Below, in pieces: positions 37,517 to 45,037 of a DNA stretch of 64,000 nucleotides; position 1 is the stretch's first letter, and each line of letters begins with the position of its first letter. Both the position numbers and the translations under genes were made by a program. The notes under the pieces were generated by a model, which had not been told where the DNA came from, did not search any database, and saw only the letters and a list, made by a program, of their open reading frames with translations. Origin of the DNA: Nitrosomonas ureae (lineage in GTDB: Bacteria > Pseudomonadota > Gammaproteobacteria > Burkholderiales > Nitrosomonadaceae); assembly GCF_900206265.1 (NCBI RefSeq), contig NZ_LT907782.1:1116001-1180000 (forward strand), in the 5' to 3' direction.

Positions 37517-37534
37517 AGAGGCCGGCAGGCCTCT
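37517..37534 (+). promoter_or_regulatory. DGR target hairpin downstream of VR1
   Basis: AGAGGCC (37517-37523) and GGCCTCT (37528-37534) form a perfect 7-bp GC-rich stem with the four-base loop GGCA, 17 bases after the VR1 end. Hairpin/cruciform elements of this size and position are known to be needed for target recognition in characterised DGRs. The same element follows VR2 but not the template. Confidence 0.8.
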
Positions 37535-37542
37535 GATCAATC

Positions 37543-37602
37543 GCCTTCGGGCGGACAGTCGAGACGGAGCGAGACGGTCAGGCCGAAGGCCTAAAGAATT
37601 TT
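37543..37602 (+). terminator. terminator-like stem after the 900-residue gene
   Basis: GCCTTCGG (37543-37550) pairs perfectly with CCGAAGGC (37583-37590) around a 32-base loop containing two CGAGACGG units. A T run follows at 37599-37604. It should end transcription of the hydrolase-ATPase-FGE operon, at least in part, before the HRDC gene. A near-identical copy lies at 40342-40389. Confidence 0.6.
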
Positions 37603-37667
37603 TTACATAAAAATTTACATAAAAAAATATGTAATTTTACTAATAGCCACATTTATCCGATAAAAAC

Positions 37668-38177
37668 ATGAAATTAGAGTTTTTCACGATACCTGCAAAA
37701 TTTCCGCAAGAAATCCAGCAGGCGTTAAATTCTTTCTGTGCACAACATCGTGTGCTGACCATTGATAAGCAATTTGTCAATTTGGGCAATGAAAGCTATT
37801 GGTCGATATGCATCACCGCTTTGGAAAGTAACTCCCAAGATTCCATAAAAAACACGGCTAACAAGCGTGAAGTCATCGATTACAAGGAAACACTCGGTGA
37901 GCGGGATTTTACCGTGTATGTGCAATTGCGCAATCTCAGAAAAACCTTCTCCGAACAAGAAGGTATTCCTGCTTATGCATTATTCACCAATGCGCAATTA
38001 GCCGCCATGGTCACTCAATCTGTCAATACACTCGCAGAACTCGCACAGATTGAGGGAATCGGAAAAGCACGCCTGGAGAAGTATGGAAAACCTTTTCTAC
38101 AGATTTTGCAAACCGCACGTGGGGCCTCCATCGATCAAAACATAAAGCCCGAAAAAAATGAAACGACACCGGATTGA
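37668..38177 (+). CDS. DGR accessory protein with HRDC domain
   Basis: A 169-residue protein. The N-terminal 80 residues are unassigned (MKLEFFTIPAKFPQEIQQAL...). Residues 84-150 match an HRDC (helicase and RNase D C-terminal) domain: VQLRNLRKTFSEQEGIPAYA, ALFTNAQLAAM and IEGIGKARLEKYG. HRDC domains bind nucleic acid. In some DGRs an HRDC protein takes the place of the Avd accessory factor. The stop overlaps the reverse-transcriptase start by 20 bases, showing translational coupling. The gene begins 165 bases after the VR1 protein stop. Confidence 0.85.
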   Translation: MKLEFFTIPAKFPQEIQQALNSFCAQHRVLTIDKQFVNLGNESYWSICITALESNSQDSIKNTANKREVIDYKETLGERDFTVYVQLRNLRKTFSEQEGIPAYALFTNAQLAAMVTQSVNTLAELAQIEGIGKARLEKYGKPFLQILQTARGASIDQNIKPEKNETTPD

Positions 38178-39177
38178 ATTAACCGCGATCGCCGCTTGGG
38201 ATAATTTACTGCTTGCCGTGTTGAAAGCAGCCAAAGGTAAACGCTTCCGTCCCGCTGTAACGTCTTTTTTCATGAATTTGGATGAAAGCATTACACAGTT
38301 ACACAATGATATTCTTGAACAGAAAGTACCTGATGGTAATTACCGTTCATTTGTCATTCACGATCCCAAACGTCGCACCATCCACGCCGCCAGCTTTACC
38401 GACCGGGTATTGCATCATGCGATTATGAATTGTGCTGCTCCAATATTTGAAAATTCACTGGTCGGTACATCCTTTGCCTGCCGTCCAGGCAAAGGCATCC
38501 ATCTTGCGGTCGTACAGGTACAACGCAATCTGCAGCGCTTTCCCTGGTTTGTGCAAGTCGATGTAGAGCATTATTTTCCAGCAATCGACCATGCACGCTT
38601 GTTGAATTTGCTGTCCCGCCGGTTTAAGGATGTGGCTTTCATGCAATTACTGGAAAGGATCATCCGCTCTTATCAATCGACTCATGGTAAAGGATTACCT
38701 ATCGGCTCACTGACTTCTCAATATTTCGCCAATTATTACCTGGACAGCACTGACCGTTTTCTATTGAATCATCCGGCAGTGTGCGCTCACATTCGCTATA
38801 TGGATGATATTGTGTGGTGGTGCGAAAACAATTCAGACGCACGAATAGTGTTGCAGGAGTTAACTGCCTATGTTCGCAATGTTTGCCAATTAAAACTAAA
38901 ACCACTCATTCAAATTAATCGAAGTACACAAGGAATCACCTACTGTGGTTTTAGGATTTTTCCTGGTACCCTGCGACTAACAGCACGTAAGCAACGTCGC
39001 TATCGATACTTGCGACAACATTACGAAGCGACATGGAAACTCGGCTTTATTGACGATCAAAGCTTGCAAACCACTTATGATGCTATTCTTGCCGCCACCT
39101 TACCTGCACATAGTAAAACATGGCGGCAACGGGATTTGCAATTGCACCCCTGTCTGTACGACAATGGGAATGGGTGA
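38158..39177 (+). CDS. DGR-type reverse transcriptase
   Basis: A 339-residue reverse transcriptase. Motif 3 catalytic Asp is in [13 protein letters not shown] (Asp135), the catalytic YMDD box is at 214-217, and LPIGSLTSQ (180-188) shows the (I/L)GxxxSQ form of motif 4 that distinguishes DGR enzymes from QGxxxSP retron and group II enzymes. It lacks maturase, protease and RNase H domains. The enzyme copies template RNA with adenine-directed errors into cDNA that replaces the variable repeat. The template repeat begins 18 bases after its stop. The start overlaps the HRDC gene. Confidence 0.95.
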   Translation: MKRHRIELTAIAAWDNLLLAVLKAAKGKRFRPAVTSFFMNLDESITQLHNDILEQKVPDGNYRSFVIHDPKRRTIHAASFTDRVLHHAIMNCAAPIFENSLVGTSFACRPGKGIHLAVVQVQRNLQRFPWFVQVDVEHYFPAIDHARLLNLLSRRFKDVAFMQLLERIIRSYQSTHGKGLPIGSLTSQYFANYYLDSTDRFLLNHPAVCAHIRYMDDIVWWCENNSDARIVLQELTAYVRNVCQLKLKPLIQINRSTQGITYCGFRIFPGTLRLTARKQRRYRYLRQHYEATWKLGFIDDQSLQTTYDAILAATLPAHSKTWRQRDLQLHPCLYDNGNG

Positions 39178-39194
39178 TGATCAATAGCAATTAT

Positions 39195-39309
39195 CGCGTG
39201 CTGCGTGGCGGTTCCTGGAACAACAACGGCAGGAACACGCGCTCCGCTGTCCGCAACAGGAACGAGCCTGATAATCGCAACGATAACATCGGGTTTCGTC
39301 TGGCCCCAG
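39195..39309 (+). repeat. DGR template repeat (TR)
   Basis: 115-base template with 26 adenines. Read in the target frame it encodes [20 protein letters not shown] and then [18 protein letters not shown]; the repeated AAC (Asn) codons are the classic DGR mark, since mutating their adenines can give almost any residue but no stop. Union of changed positions in the two variable repeats is 16 of the 26 adenines. Base 39310 is C where both variable repeats have G, the kind of difference that separates template from target ends (IMH* versus IMH). Confidence 0.97.
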
Positions 39310-39487
39310 CTTGGATGAGTGCGGATGCCTCTTTCAACCAGATCGTCATCCAGTCCGCATGTACGGTGCGGCAAAAAGAAAATGCCCTCCGGTGCACGAG
39401 TAGTCCTATGCGGAGCCTTATGCGAAAGCCCACCGGAGAGGCGACTACAGCCTGGTCACTGATTTTGACTTTTATTCACTCGCTTGT
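39310..39487 (+). ncRNA. predicted structured 3' part of the DGR template RNA
   Basis: This stretch lies between the template and the second target gene and has no credible gene of its own. It contains an 8-bp perfect stem (CTCCGGTG at 39386-39393 with CACCGGAG at 39430-39437) around a 36-base arm, and a CCGCA...TGCGG stem near 39353-39370. In characterised DGRs the RNA beyond the template folds to bind the reverse transcriptase complex. The extent and fold here are inferred. Confidence 0.5.
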
Positions 39488-40303
39488 ATGCACACCTTTG
39501 TGAATTCAGAGAAAGCCGATTCTCTGCCATCAGCTTTCCCTTCTCCATGGGCCAGCGAATGGGGTCAGGATAGTTTTGGTTTATACATGGATCTGGATTA
39601 TCGAGGTATCCGCCAGCGCTTTCGTTGGATCACCCCCGGTACCTTTCTGATGGGTTCCCCGGAATCCGAAGCGGAAAGATATGATAACGAAACACAGCAT
39701 GAAGTCAGGTTGACTGATGGTTTCTGGCTGGCCGACAGCGCCTGCACGCAAGCGCTATGGACAGCGGTCATGGAAGATAATCCCAGCCGTTTCCAGGATG
39801 ATCCGAATCTTCCGGTAGAAAATGTCAGTTGGTTCGATATACAAAAATTTATCGAAAAATTAAATACGCTGTTTCCGGATTTACATGCCCAGCTTCCAAC
39901 CGAGGCACAATGGGAATACGCCTGCCGTGCGGGTACCCGCACGGCATTTTCGTTTGGAGAAAGCATCACGCCCGGGCAAGTCAATTATGATGGCAATTAC
40001 CCTTATGCCGGAGGCGGGAAAGGCTTATACCGGGAAAGAACCGTTCCGGTCAAATCATTACCGCCGAATTCATGGGGATTGTATGAAATGCATGGCAATG
40101 TATGGGAATGGTGCGCCGACTGGTATGAAAAATACCCTCAGCAAGCAGCGACCAATCCGCTTGGTCCTGACCAGGGTACAGTCCGCGTGCTGCGTGGCGG
40201 TTCCTGGTTCAACCTCGGCGGGTACACGCGCTCCGCTGTCCGCGACGGGTACGAGCCTGTTGATCGCAACGTTCTCATCGGGTTTCGTCTGGCCCCAGGT
40301 TGA
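39488..40303 (+). CDS. free-standing FGE/C-type-lectin-fold protein; DGR target 2
   Basis: A 271-residue protein comprising almost only the FGE-type domain ([16 protein letters not shown] to IGFRLAPG). Its first 40 residues, [20 protein letters not shown], match the linker preceding the same domain of the 900-residue protein (WASAWGQDAFGLFAEL). Residues 75-230 are identical to the corresponding part of that protein. The last 38 residues are encoded by variable repeat 2: [12 protein letters not shown] and [16 protein letters not shown]. No strong ribosome site precedes the ATG. It may be an alternative or soluble recognition domain for the system. The absence of a signal peptide implies a cytoplasmic protein. 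Confidence 0.85.
   Translation: MHTFVNSEKADSLPSAFPSPWASEWGQDSFGLYMDLDYRGIRQRFRWITPGTFLMGSPESEAERYDNETQHEVRLTDGFWLADSACTQALWTAVMEDNPSRFQDDPNLPVENVSWFDIQKFIEKLNTLFPDLHAQLPTEAQWEYACRAGTRTAFSFGESITPGQVNYDGNYPYAGGGKGLYRERTVPVKSLPPNSWGLYEMHGNVWEWCADWYEKYPQQAATNPLGPDQGTVRVLRGGSWFNLGGYTRSAVRDGYEPVDRNVLIGFRLAPG
40184..40298 (+). repeat. DGR variable repeat 2 (VR2)
   Basis: 115 bases aligning to the template repeat (offset 989) with 14 mismatches, at template positions 39219, 39220, 39225, 39226, 39231, 39234, 39255, 39258, 39261, 39271, 39273, 39283, 39285 and 39286, all adenine in the template. No other position differs. Five substituted bases are shared with VR1; eleven positions distinguish the two variable repeats. 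Confidence 0.96.
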
Positions 40304-40315
40304 AAAAGCGGGCCA

Positions 40316-40333
40316 AGAGGCCGGCAGGCCTCT
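40316..40333 (+). promoter_or_regulatory. DGR target hairpin downstream of VR2
   Basis: The same 7-bp stem and GGCA loop as after VR1, again 17 bases beyond the repeat end. Confidence 0.8.
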
Positions 40334-40341
40334 GATCAATC

Positions 40342-40397
40342 GCCTTCGGGCAGACAGTCGAGACGGAGCGAGACGGTCAGGCCGAAGGCTTAAATTT
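40342..40397 (+). terminator. terminator-like stem at the end of the DGR island
   Basis: GCCTTCGG (40342-40349) pairs with CCGAAGGC (40382-40389), followed by TTAAATTTTTA. It lies between the second target gene and the convergent dienelactone hydrolase gene and can end transcription of the island. Confidence 0.6.
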
Positions 40398-41111
40398 TTA
40401 CGCAAAAACCTCTTTCAAAAAATTTTCAATCGACCGATACGCCCGATTCGCCGCGATTTCCTTGTATACCGTGCCAAAGCCGGGATTATTGGCTTTGGGG
40501 TTGGTAAAGGCATGCATGGTGCCGCCGTAGACATGCACTTGCCAATCGACATTCGCTTGGGTCATCTCGGTTTCAAATGCGAGCACTTGCTCGGGCGGTA
40601 CCATCGGGTCGTCGTGGCCGTGCAAACAAAGCACCTTTGTCGTGATATTTGCATTGGCGACATTGCCCGGCGCAAGAATGCCGTGAACACTGATCACGGC
40701 TTGCACATCCGCGCCGGAGCGCGCCAGTTCCAGCACACACATGCCGCCGAAACAATAGCCCATCGCGGCAACTTTGGCAGCATCAACTTGCGGCAATTGG
40801 CGTACGGCATGCAAGGCGGCGGTGATTCTGCGCCGCAGCAGAGAGCGATCCTGAGCAAACGGCGCCATCAAGGCACCATTCTTTTCCGCGTCGCCATCAG
40901 CACCGAATATGCCTTTACCGTACATATCCAGCGCAAAGCCGACATAACCCATATCGGCGATTCTTTCCGCGCCTTTGCATGCCATTTCACGCCGCCCACT
41001 CCAGTCATGCGCAACCAATACCACGGGCTGAGCCTTACCGGTGTCGTGATAGGCCAGATAGCCCTCCAAACTTGTATTTCCATCCAGATAATCGATCATT
41101 TTTGTAATCAT
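40398..41111 (-). CDS. dienelactone hydrolase family protein
   Basis: A 237-residue alpha/beta hydrolase. The catalytic Cys is in MGYCFGGMCVLE (near 119), the Asp in HGHDDPMVPPE and the His in GGTMHAFTNP (near 205), the usual Cys-Asp-His triad of this family. The protein is cytoplasmic with no signal peptide. The native substrate is unknown; relatives open lactone rings or hydrolyse esters. The gene is convergent with the DGR island. An alternative start lies 12 bases later, at 41099. Confidence 0.9.
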   Translation of the reverse strand: MITKMIDYLDGNTSLEGYLAYHDTGKAQPVVLVAHDWSGRREMACKGAERIADMGYVGFALDMYGKGIFGADGDAEKNGALMAPFAQDRSLLRRRITAALHAVRQLPQVDAAKVAAMGYCFGGMCVLELARSGADVQAVISVHGILAPGNVANANITTKVLCLHGHDDPMVPPEQVLAFETEMTQANVDWQVHVYGGTMHAFTNPKANNPGFGTVYKEIAANRAYRSIENFLKEVFA

Positions 41112-41218
41112 GTCATTACCTCTTCTCGCAAATATTAAGGTGTGTTATCAATTAAAACAGTGATAATCTTATGGTGCAATATTAATGTATTTGTATGGAA
41201 ACTTATTCAAAGGATTCG

Positions 41219-41743
41219 ATGATGACCTCTACACTCAAATCATTATTAACCGGCATTTCCGCGTTTACGTTGTATACCGCGTCCGTTCAGATTGCAGCGC
41301 AGGATTTTCCTATACAAAAAACTCTACCACTTGAATTATCAACCCAGGCTGCGATGGCGGCAATCAAAAAATGCCACGACGATGGATTTAAAGTCAGCGT
41401 GGCTATTGTCGATCAATCAGGTTTGCTCAAGGTGCAGTTGAAAGCCGATGGCGCCGGGCCGCACACGCTCGATAGCAGCCGCCGCAAGGCTTATACCGCC
41501 AACAGCTTGCGTGATTCAACGCATAAATTTGCCATGCTGGTAACGCAAAAACCGGAATTGCAAAGCTTGATGCATTTGAACGAAAGCATTCTGCTATTAG
41601 GCGGTGGCTTTCCGATCAAAATCGGTGGTGAAGTGGTGGGCGGCATCGGCGTCGGCGGCGCACCGGGAATTGAATATGATGAAGTCTGCGCCAGCGCGGC
41701 GCTGAAAGTTCTGAAAGCGGACGATACGTTTGAGAAGAAATGA
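41219..41743 (+). CDS. exported GlcG/HbpS-like (DUF336) protein
   Basis: About 174 residues from the ATG at 41219 (AAAGGA ribosome site). A signal peptide ends near VQIAAQ. The mature part follows the GlcG/HbpS pattern: LSTQAAMAAIKKCHDDGFKV, VAIVDQSGLLKVQLKADGA, SRRKAYTANS and GGGFPIKIGGEVVGGIGVGG. This fold has been linked to haem binding or to a glycolate-locus function in other bacteria; the role here is open. It stands alone, convergent with holB. Confidence 0.85.
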   Translation: MMTSTLKSLLTGISAFTLYTASVQIAAQDFPIQKTLPLELSTQAAMAAIKKCHDDGFKVSVAIVDQSGLLKVQLKADGAGPHTLDSSRRKAYTANSLRDSTHKFAMLVTQKPELQSLMHLNESILLLGGGFPIKIGGEVVGGIGVGGAPGIEYDEVCASAALKVLKADDTFEKK

Positions 41744-41750
41744 TGGGTGA

Positions 41751-42791
41751 TTACTCTCCCCGCATCATAATGGCATACGCGATGAACATTTCTTCCAGAA
41801 ACAGACGCGGATTGAGCGGATGATGCGATAGCTGCTGTTTGATATAGAGTTCGCGGGTGAAAGTTACGCAGCCGGACAGATTGATCTGCTCGCTTAACGC
41901 CTGAATGGCTTGCGATTGTTTCAAATAGTAGCGGATTTTTCCGGTCGTGCGATAACTGACCAAGTCATAGCACCATTTTTGCAACCAACTGACCACAATT
42001 GACAAACTCGTTTGCTGCAACGCTGCGGCCAGCATCAGTGGATCAAACTGCTTGGGATGGGCAATGTGTTGAATGAATTGTTCATAGTGCACTGCGTACT
42101 CTCCTTTATCCAACAGCAATGCGGATAACGGCGCATAACCCGCAGCAGCGAGCTTACCTTCAGGATCACTGACCGCTTGCTGTTGCAACCACGCCACGGA
42201 AGATTCGACATCCGGTATCGGCATCGTAATCTGCTGACAACGGCTGCGTATGGTTGGCAGCAAATGCTGCGCCTGGTGCGTAATCAGTATGAACAATACA
42301 TTCTCCGGCGGCTCTTCGAGTTTCTTCAGCAATGCATTGGCTGAGGCGGTATTCATCGTCTCCGTAGGATAAATCAGGATAATCTTGTAACCGCTTTGAT
42401 GGCCGGTCAGATAAACAAAATCGGTCAATTTCCGAATCTGCTCGACGCCGATCTGCTGACTGGCGCTTTTCTTAGTCGTAGCGCTGGCGGATTTTTCTTT
42501 GCCTTCTTTCTTCTCGCTGTCTTCCCCGGACATTACATCAAGTGCTTCCGGCATCACGGAATAAAAATTAGGATGGCTATCGTGTTCAAACCAGCCACAA
42601 CTCAAACATTTTCCGCAAGCCTCATGATCAACCGTGGGTGCAGTGCAGAGCAATGATTTGGCCAGTTGGCGCGCAAAATCATATTTGCCGATGCCCTGCT
42701 TACCTTTGAGCAATAACGCATGCCCCAGGAATTGACGGCTACGCATCAATTTCGACCAAATTCCCTGTTGCCAGCGATAAATTTCACTCAT
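41751..42791 (-). CDS. holB: DNA polymerase III subunit delta'
   Basis: About 346 residues from the ATG at 42791 ([16 protein letters not shown]); a 10-residue longer frame inside tmk is less likely. The clamp-loader features are a P-loop-like [12 protein letters not shown], a zinc module [18 protein letters not shown], then [14 protein letters not shown] and [20 protein letters not shown]. HolB is part of the complex that loads the beta clamp. A low-complexity Lys/Ser/Glu insert (about 25 residues) sits after the zinc region. It overlaps the end of tmk by eight bases. Confidence 0.93.
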   Translation of the reverse strand: MSEIYRWQQGIWSKLMRSRQFLGHALLLKGKQGIGKYDFARQLAKSLLCTAPTVDHEACGKCLSCGWFEHDSHPNFYSVMPEALDVMSGEDSEKKEGKEKSASATTKKSASQQIGVEQIRKLTDFVYLTGHQSGYKIILIYPTETMNTASANALLKKLEEPPENVLFILITHQAQHLLPTIRSRCQQITMPIPDVESSVAWLQQQAVSDPEGKLAAAGYAPLSALLLDKGEYAVHYEQFIQHIAHPKQFDPLMLAAALQQTSLSIVVSWLQKWCYDLVSYRTTGKIRYYLKQSQAIQALSEQINLSGCVTFTRELYIKQQLSHHPLNPRLFLEEMFIAYAIMMRGE

Positions 42792-43410
42792 GATGCAACA
42801 AGGGCCGCAAGACTTGTTCAACCGCAGCTTTGACTTCCGGTAACGATCGATTGCTGTCGATAATTCTGATGCGATCTGGGAACCGTTGCGCTCTATCCAG
42901 ATACGCCGCGCGCACTCTTAGAAAAAAATCGGCTTGCTCTTGCTCGAATCGATCCGCGACTCCTCCTCGACTCACACGCTGTTGCCCCACATTAACCGGG
43001 ACATCGAAATACAATGTCAAATCAGGCTGCAAGGTACCTTGCACCCATTGCTCCAGAATGACCAATTTAGCGCTATCCAATCCCCTGCCTCCACTCTGAT
43101 AGGCAAAGCTGGCATCGGTGAAACGATCCGACACCACCCACTGATCCTGCGCGAGAGCGGGCCAAATCACTTTATCCAAATGTTCACGCCGCGCTGCGAA
43201 CATCAGCAATGTTTCGGTTTCCGCATGCATGGCCATGGATTTATCCAGCAGCAGTGCGCGCAACTGTTCGCCCAACGCGGTCCCGCCCGGTTCTCGCGTC
43301 ACCACAACCTGTTTCCCGGCACGTTGCAATAGTTCGGCTATACATGCCAGATGGGTCGATTTACCCGCGCCGTCGATACCTTCCAGCGTAATGAATTTGC
43401 CTTGCTTCAT
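42784..43410 (-). CDS. tmk: thymidylate kinase
   Basis: A 208-residue kinase phosphorylating dTMP to dTDP. The P-loop reads [16 protein letters not shown] near residue 8; the DR(Y/F/H) region is [28 protein letters not shown] is the conserved substrate loop. The length is standard. It is upstream of holB in the same transcript, the usual tmk-holB arrangement in this group. Confidence 0.96.
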   Translation of the reverse strand: MKQGKFITLEGIDGAGKSTHLACIAELLQRAGKQVVVTREPGGTALGEQLRALLLDKSMAMHAETETLLMFAARREHLDKVIWPALAQDQWVVSDRFTDASFAYQSGGRGLDSAKLVILEQWVQGTLQPDLTLYFDVPVNVGQQRVSRGGVADRFEQEQADFFLRVRAAYLDRAQRFPDRIRIIDSNRSLPEVKAAVEQVLRPLLHHE

Positions 43411-43448
43411 GTGATTCCGGTTTTCAAGTTTGGTTAAGCTAAGCTACC

Positions 43449-44057
43449 ATGCAGCATCATTTAATTTTCAACTCATTTTATCGCATGCAAATCGATACAT
43501 CCGGTCTTGTTGATGTCGTTTCATTCATTGCCTCGCCTAATTGCGATGAACGCCCGGCGGGTGCGGAAATCAACTTATTAGTGATCCATAATATCAGCCT
43601 CCCGCCCGACGAATTCGGTGGCACTGGCGTGATTGAGTTGTTTACCAGTCAGATCGATCCGCAAGCACATCCTTACTATCAATCGCTACAAGGATTGAAA
43701 GTATCGGCGCATTTTTTCATCCGCCGCGATGGCATGATCATTCAATTTGTCCCTTGCACTAAACGTGCCTGGCATGCAGGCATATCCCAATGGCAAGGCA
43801 AAGAACGCTGCAATGATTTCTCGCTGGGCATTGAACTGGAAGGTAGCGATTTGATGCCATTTGCCGATGCGCAATACGCATCATTGAGCGCATTAACCAG
43901 ATGCCTGTGCGATCACTATCCCATCCGGCATATCGCCGGGCATTCGGATATCGCACCCGGACGCAAAACCGATCCGGGGCCTTATTTTGATTGGAAGAAA
44001 TATGCATCCGATTTAGGCGAAAAAAAATTTTTCAATGCAATACAAAATTTTTCATGA
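43449..44057 (+). CDS. ampD: 1,6-anhydro-N-acetylmuramyl-L-alanine amidase
   Basis: A 202-residue zinc amidase of the amidase_2 family that cleaves anhydro-muropeptides in the cytoplasm during wall recycling. Zinc ligands are in LLVIHNIS (His near 49), and in HIAGHSDIAPGRKTDPG (His and Asp). AWHAGISQWQG and LGIELEGSD are also typical. No signal peptide is present. An internal ATG at 43485 (MQIDTSGLVD) could be the real start; neither has a good ribosome site. It is divergent from tmk by 38 bases. Confidence 0.93.
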   Translation: MQHHLIFNSFYRMQIDTSGLVDVVSFIASPNCDERPAGAEINLLVIHNISLPPDEFGGTGVIELFTSQIDPQAHPYYQSLQGLKVSAHFFIRRDGMIIQFVPCTKRAWHAGISQWQGKERCNDFSLGIELEGSDLMPFADAQYASLSALTRCLCDHYPIRHIAGHSDIAPGRKTDPGPYFDWKKYASDLGEKKFFNAIQNFS

Positions 44058-44093
44058 TGTCGCAAACAACTGCAGCCTACTCATCCTTCTGAA

Positions 44094-45002
44094 TCAGTTA
44101 CGTGTCACCTGGTAGCTCGCAATTAACCTGCACTCTCTTCCCGGTGCTACTTCCACGACATCATTTGCCGCATTCGTGGTTTCAACACATACTAAGCGTT
44201 GATAATCGGTATCTTCCAGATCGGCCATTTCCTTGGAAATTTTTTCCCAGGGATTCCATACCACTGCAGTTTTGCTGCCTTGGGAGGTAATCTGAATGCG
44301 TCGGTTCAGCGCACTATCGTCGATCGTTAAGGTGTTGCCAACATCCAGATAAATGCGGTCGACTTCGGTGTCGATGGCGACGTCGCCCGTCTGATGTTTT
44401 TGCGTGTTGCCGCCACCGGCTTTGTCGAGATAATCGCAACCGGCAAGCCCCACTACTTTCGCGCGGGTAATGTCGCCGACCTTGAAATAGGTGTGAAACG
44501 CCTGGGTAATGGTGAACTTTTCCTTGCCGGTGTTGCGCGTGATCAATGACAGGTTCAAGGTGTCGCCGATGACGATTTCTTGCCGCAGACTGAACGAATG
44601 CGCCCAGATGGCTTGGGTTTCCGGCGTATCGTCCAGTCCGACAATCACTTTGGTATCGCCATTACTCAACGCTTCGGTGGCTACCACATTCCAGCTGCGG
44701 TTACGCACAAAGCCATGCCCAGGACGACCCTTGCCTTCCGGATCGGCACCAAACCACGGCCAGCAGATCGGCGCACCGCCTTTAATTGCTTTGCCATCCT
44801 GGTAATACGCTTTTTCACTCAGGAACAAAACATCTTCCGGTTCTCCGGCTGGCTGGTATGACAACACCTGTCCGGCATGAAGCGAAATCAATGCTGCGGC
44901 CTTGGCATTATTCACCCGGATCATCGGCAATCCGCCGTTACCCGCTATAAATTCAAGTTGACCCGCAATTTTGTACTTGGTGTTAAGTTCTTCGATAGTC
45001 AT
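44094..45002 (-). CDS. D-hexose-6-phosphate mutarotase (YeaD type)
   Basis: About 302 residues from the ATG at 45002, which has an AAGGAAAG ribosome site. The family's aldose-1-epimerase fold shows GAPICWPWFGADPEG, HGFVRNRSW, FHTYFKVGDI and VVWNPWEK. Relatives interconvert anomers of glucose-6-phosphate. It is co-oriented with purT and queG but is probably a separate unit given the 35-base gap. Confidence 0.9.
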   Translation of the reverse strand: MTIEELNTKYKIAGQLEFIAGNGGLPMIRVNNAKAAALISLHAGQVLSYQPAGEPEDVLFLSEKAYYQDGKAIKGGAPICWPWFGADPEGKGRPGHGFVRNRSWNVVATEALSNGDTKVIVGLDDTPETQAIWAHSFSLRQEIVIGDTLNLSLITRNTGKEKFTITQAFHTYFKVGDITRAKVVGLAGCDYLDKAGGGNTQKHQTGDVAIDTEVDRIYLDVGNTLTIDDSALNRRIQITSQGSKTAVVWNPWEKISKEMADLEDTDYQRLVCVETTNAANDVVEVAPGRECRLIASYQVTRN

Positions 45003-45037
45003 CGCTTTCCTTATCAAGTTATTGGTTATTCAGATAT

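Larger units (their letters stand above)
36818..37590 (+). repeat. FGE cassette copy 1 of a direct duplication
   Basis: This stretch recurs at 39617-40389, offset by exactly 2799 bases with no indels seen. From 36902 to 37408 I find no difference between copies. They diverge only in the first 85 bases, inside the variable repeat, and at about two bases after the stop codon. The duplication carries the constant FGE part, the variable repeat, the hairpin and the terminator-like stem. Confidence 0.9.
39617..40389 (+). repeat. FGE cassette copy 2 of a direct duplication
   Basis: The partner of 36818-37590 at an offset of 2799 bases. Near-identity of the 500-base constant part indicates recent duplication or conversion, while the variable repeat inside it has changed at template adenines only. 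Confidence 0.9.

Noticed and set aside
37543..37602. CGAGACGG double unit as the start of a CRISPR or tandem repeat array
   Set aside because: Only two short units occur, inside the loop of a stem that is duplicated with the cassette; there are no regular spacers.
39310..39487. Possible group II intron fragment because of GGAGCC-TTATGCG-like sequence after the template
   Set aside because: Domain V and the exon-binding pattern were not found, and the reverse transcriptase lacks intron-type motifs and a maturase domain. A DGR template RNA explains it better.
39120..39503. 127-codon frame running through the template repeat
   Set aside because: It overlaps the reverse transcriptase end in another phase, has no ribosome site, and its FGE-like segment is only the template repeat. 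It is template RNA and not a protein gene.
39885..41138. 417-codon plus-strand frame across VR2 and the dienelactone hydrolase
   Set aside because: It is out of frame with the FGE gene and antisense to the hydrolase, whose catalytic triad is clear. A matching shadow occurs in the first copy (37086-37610).
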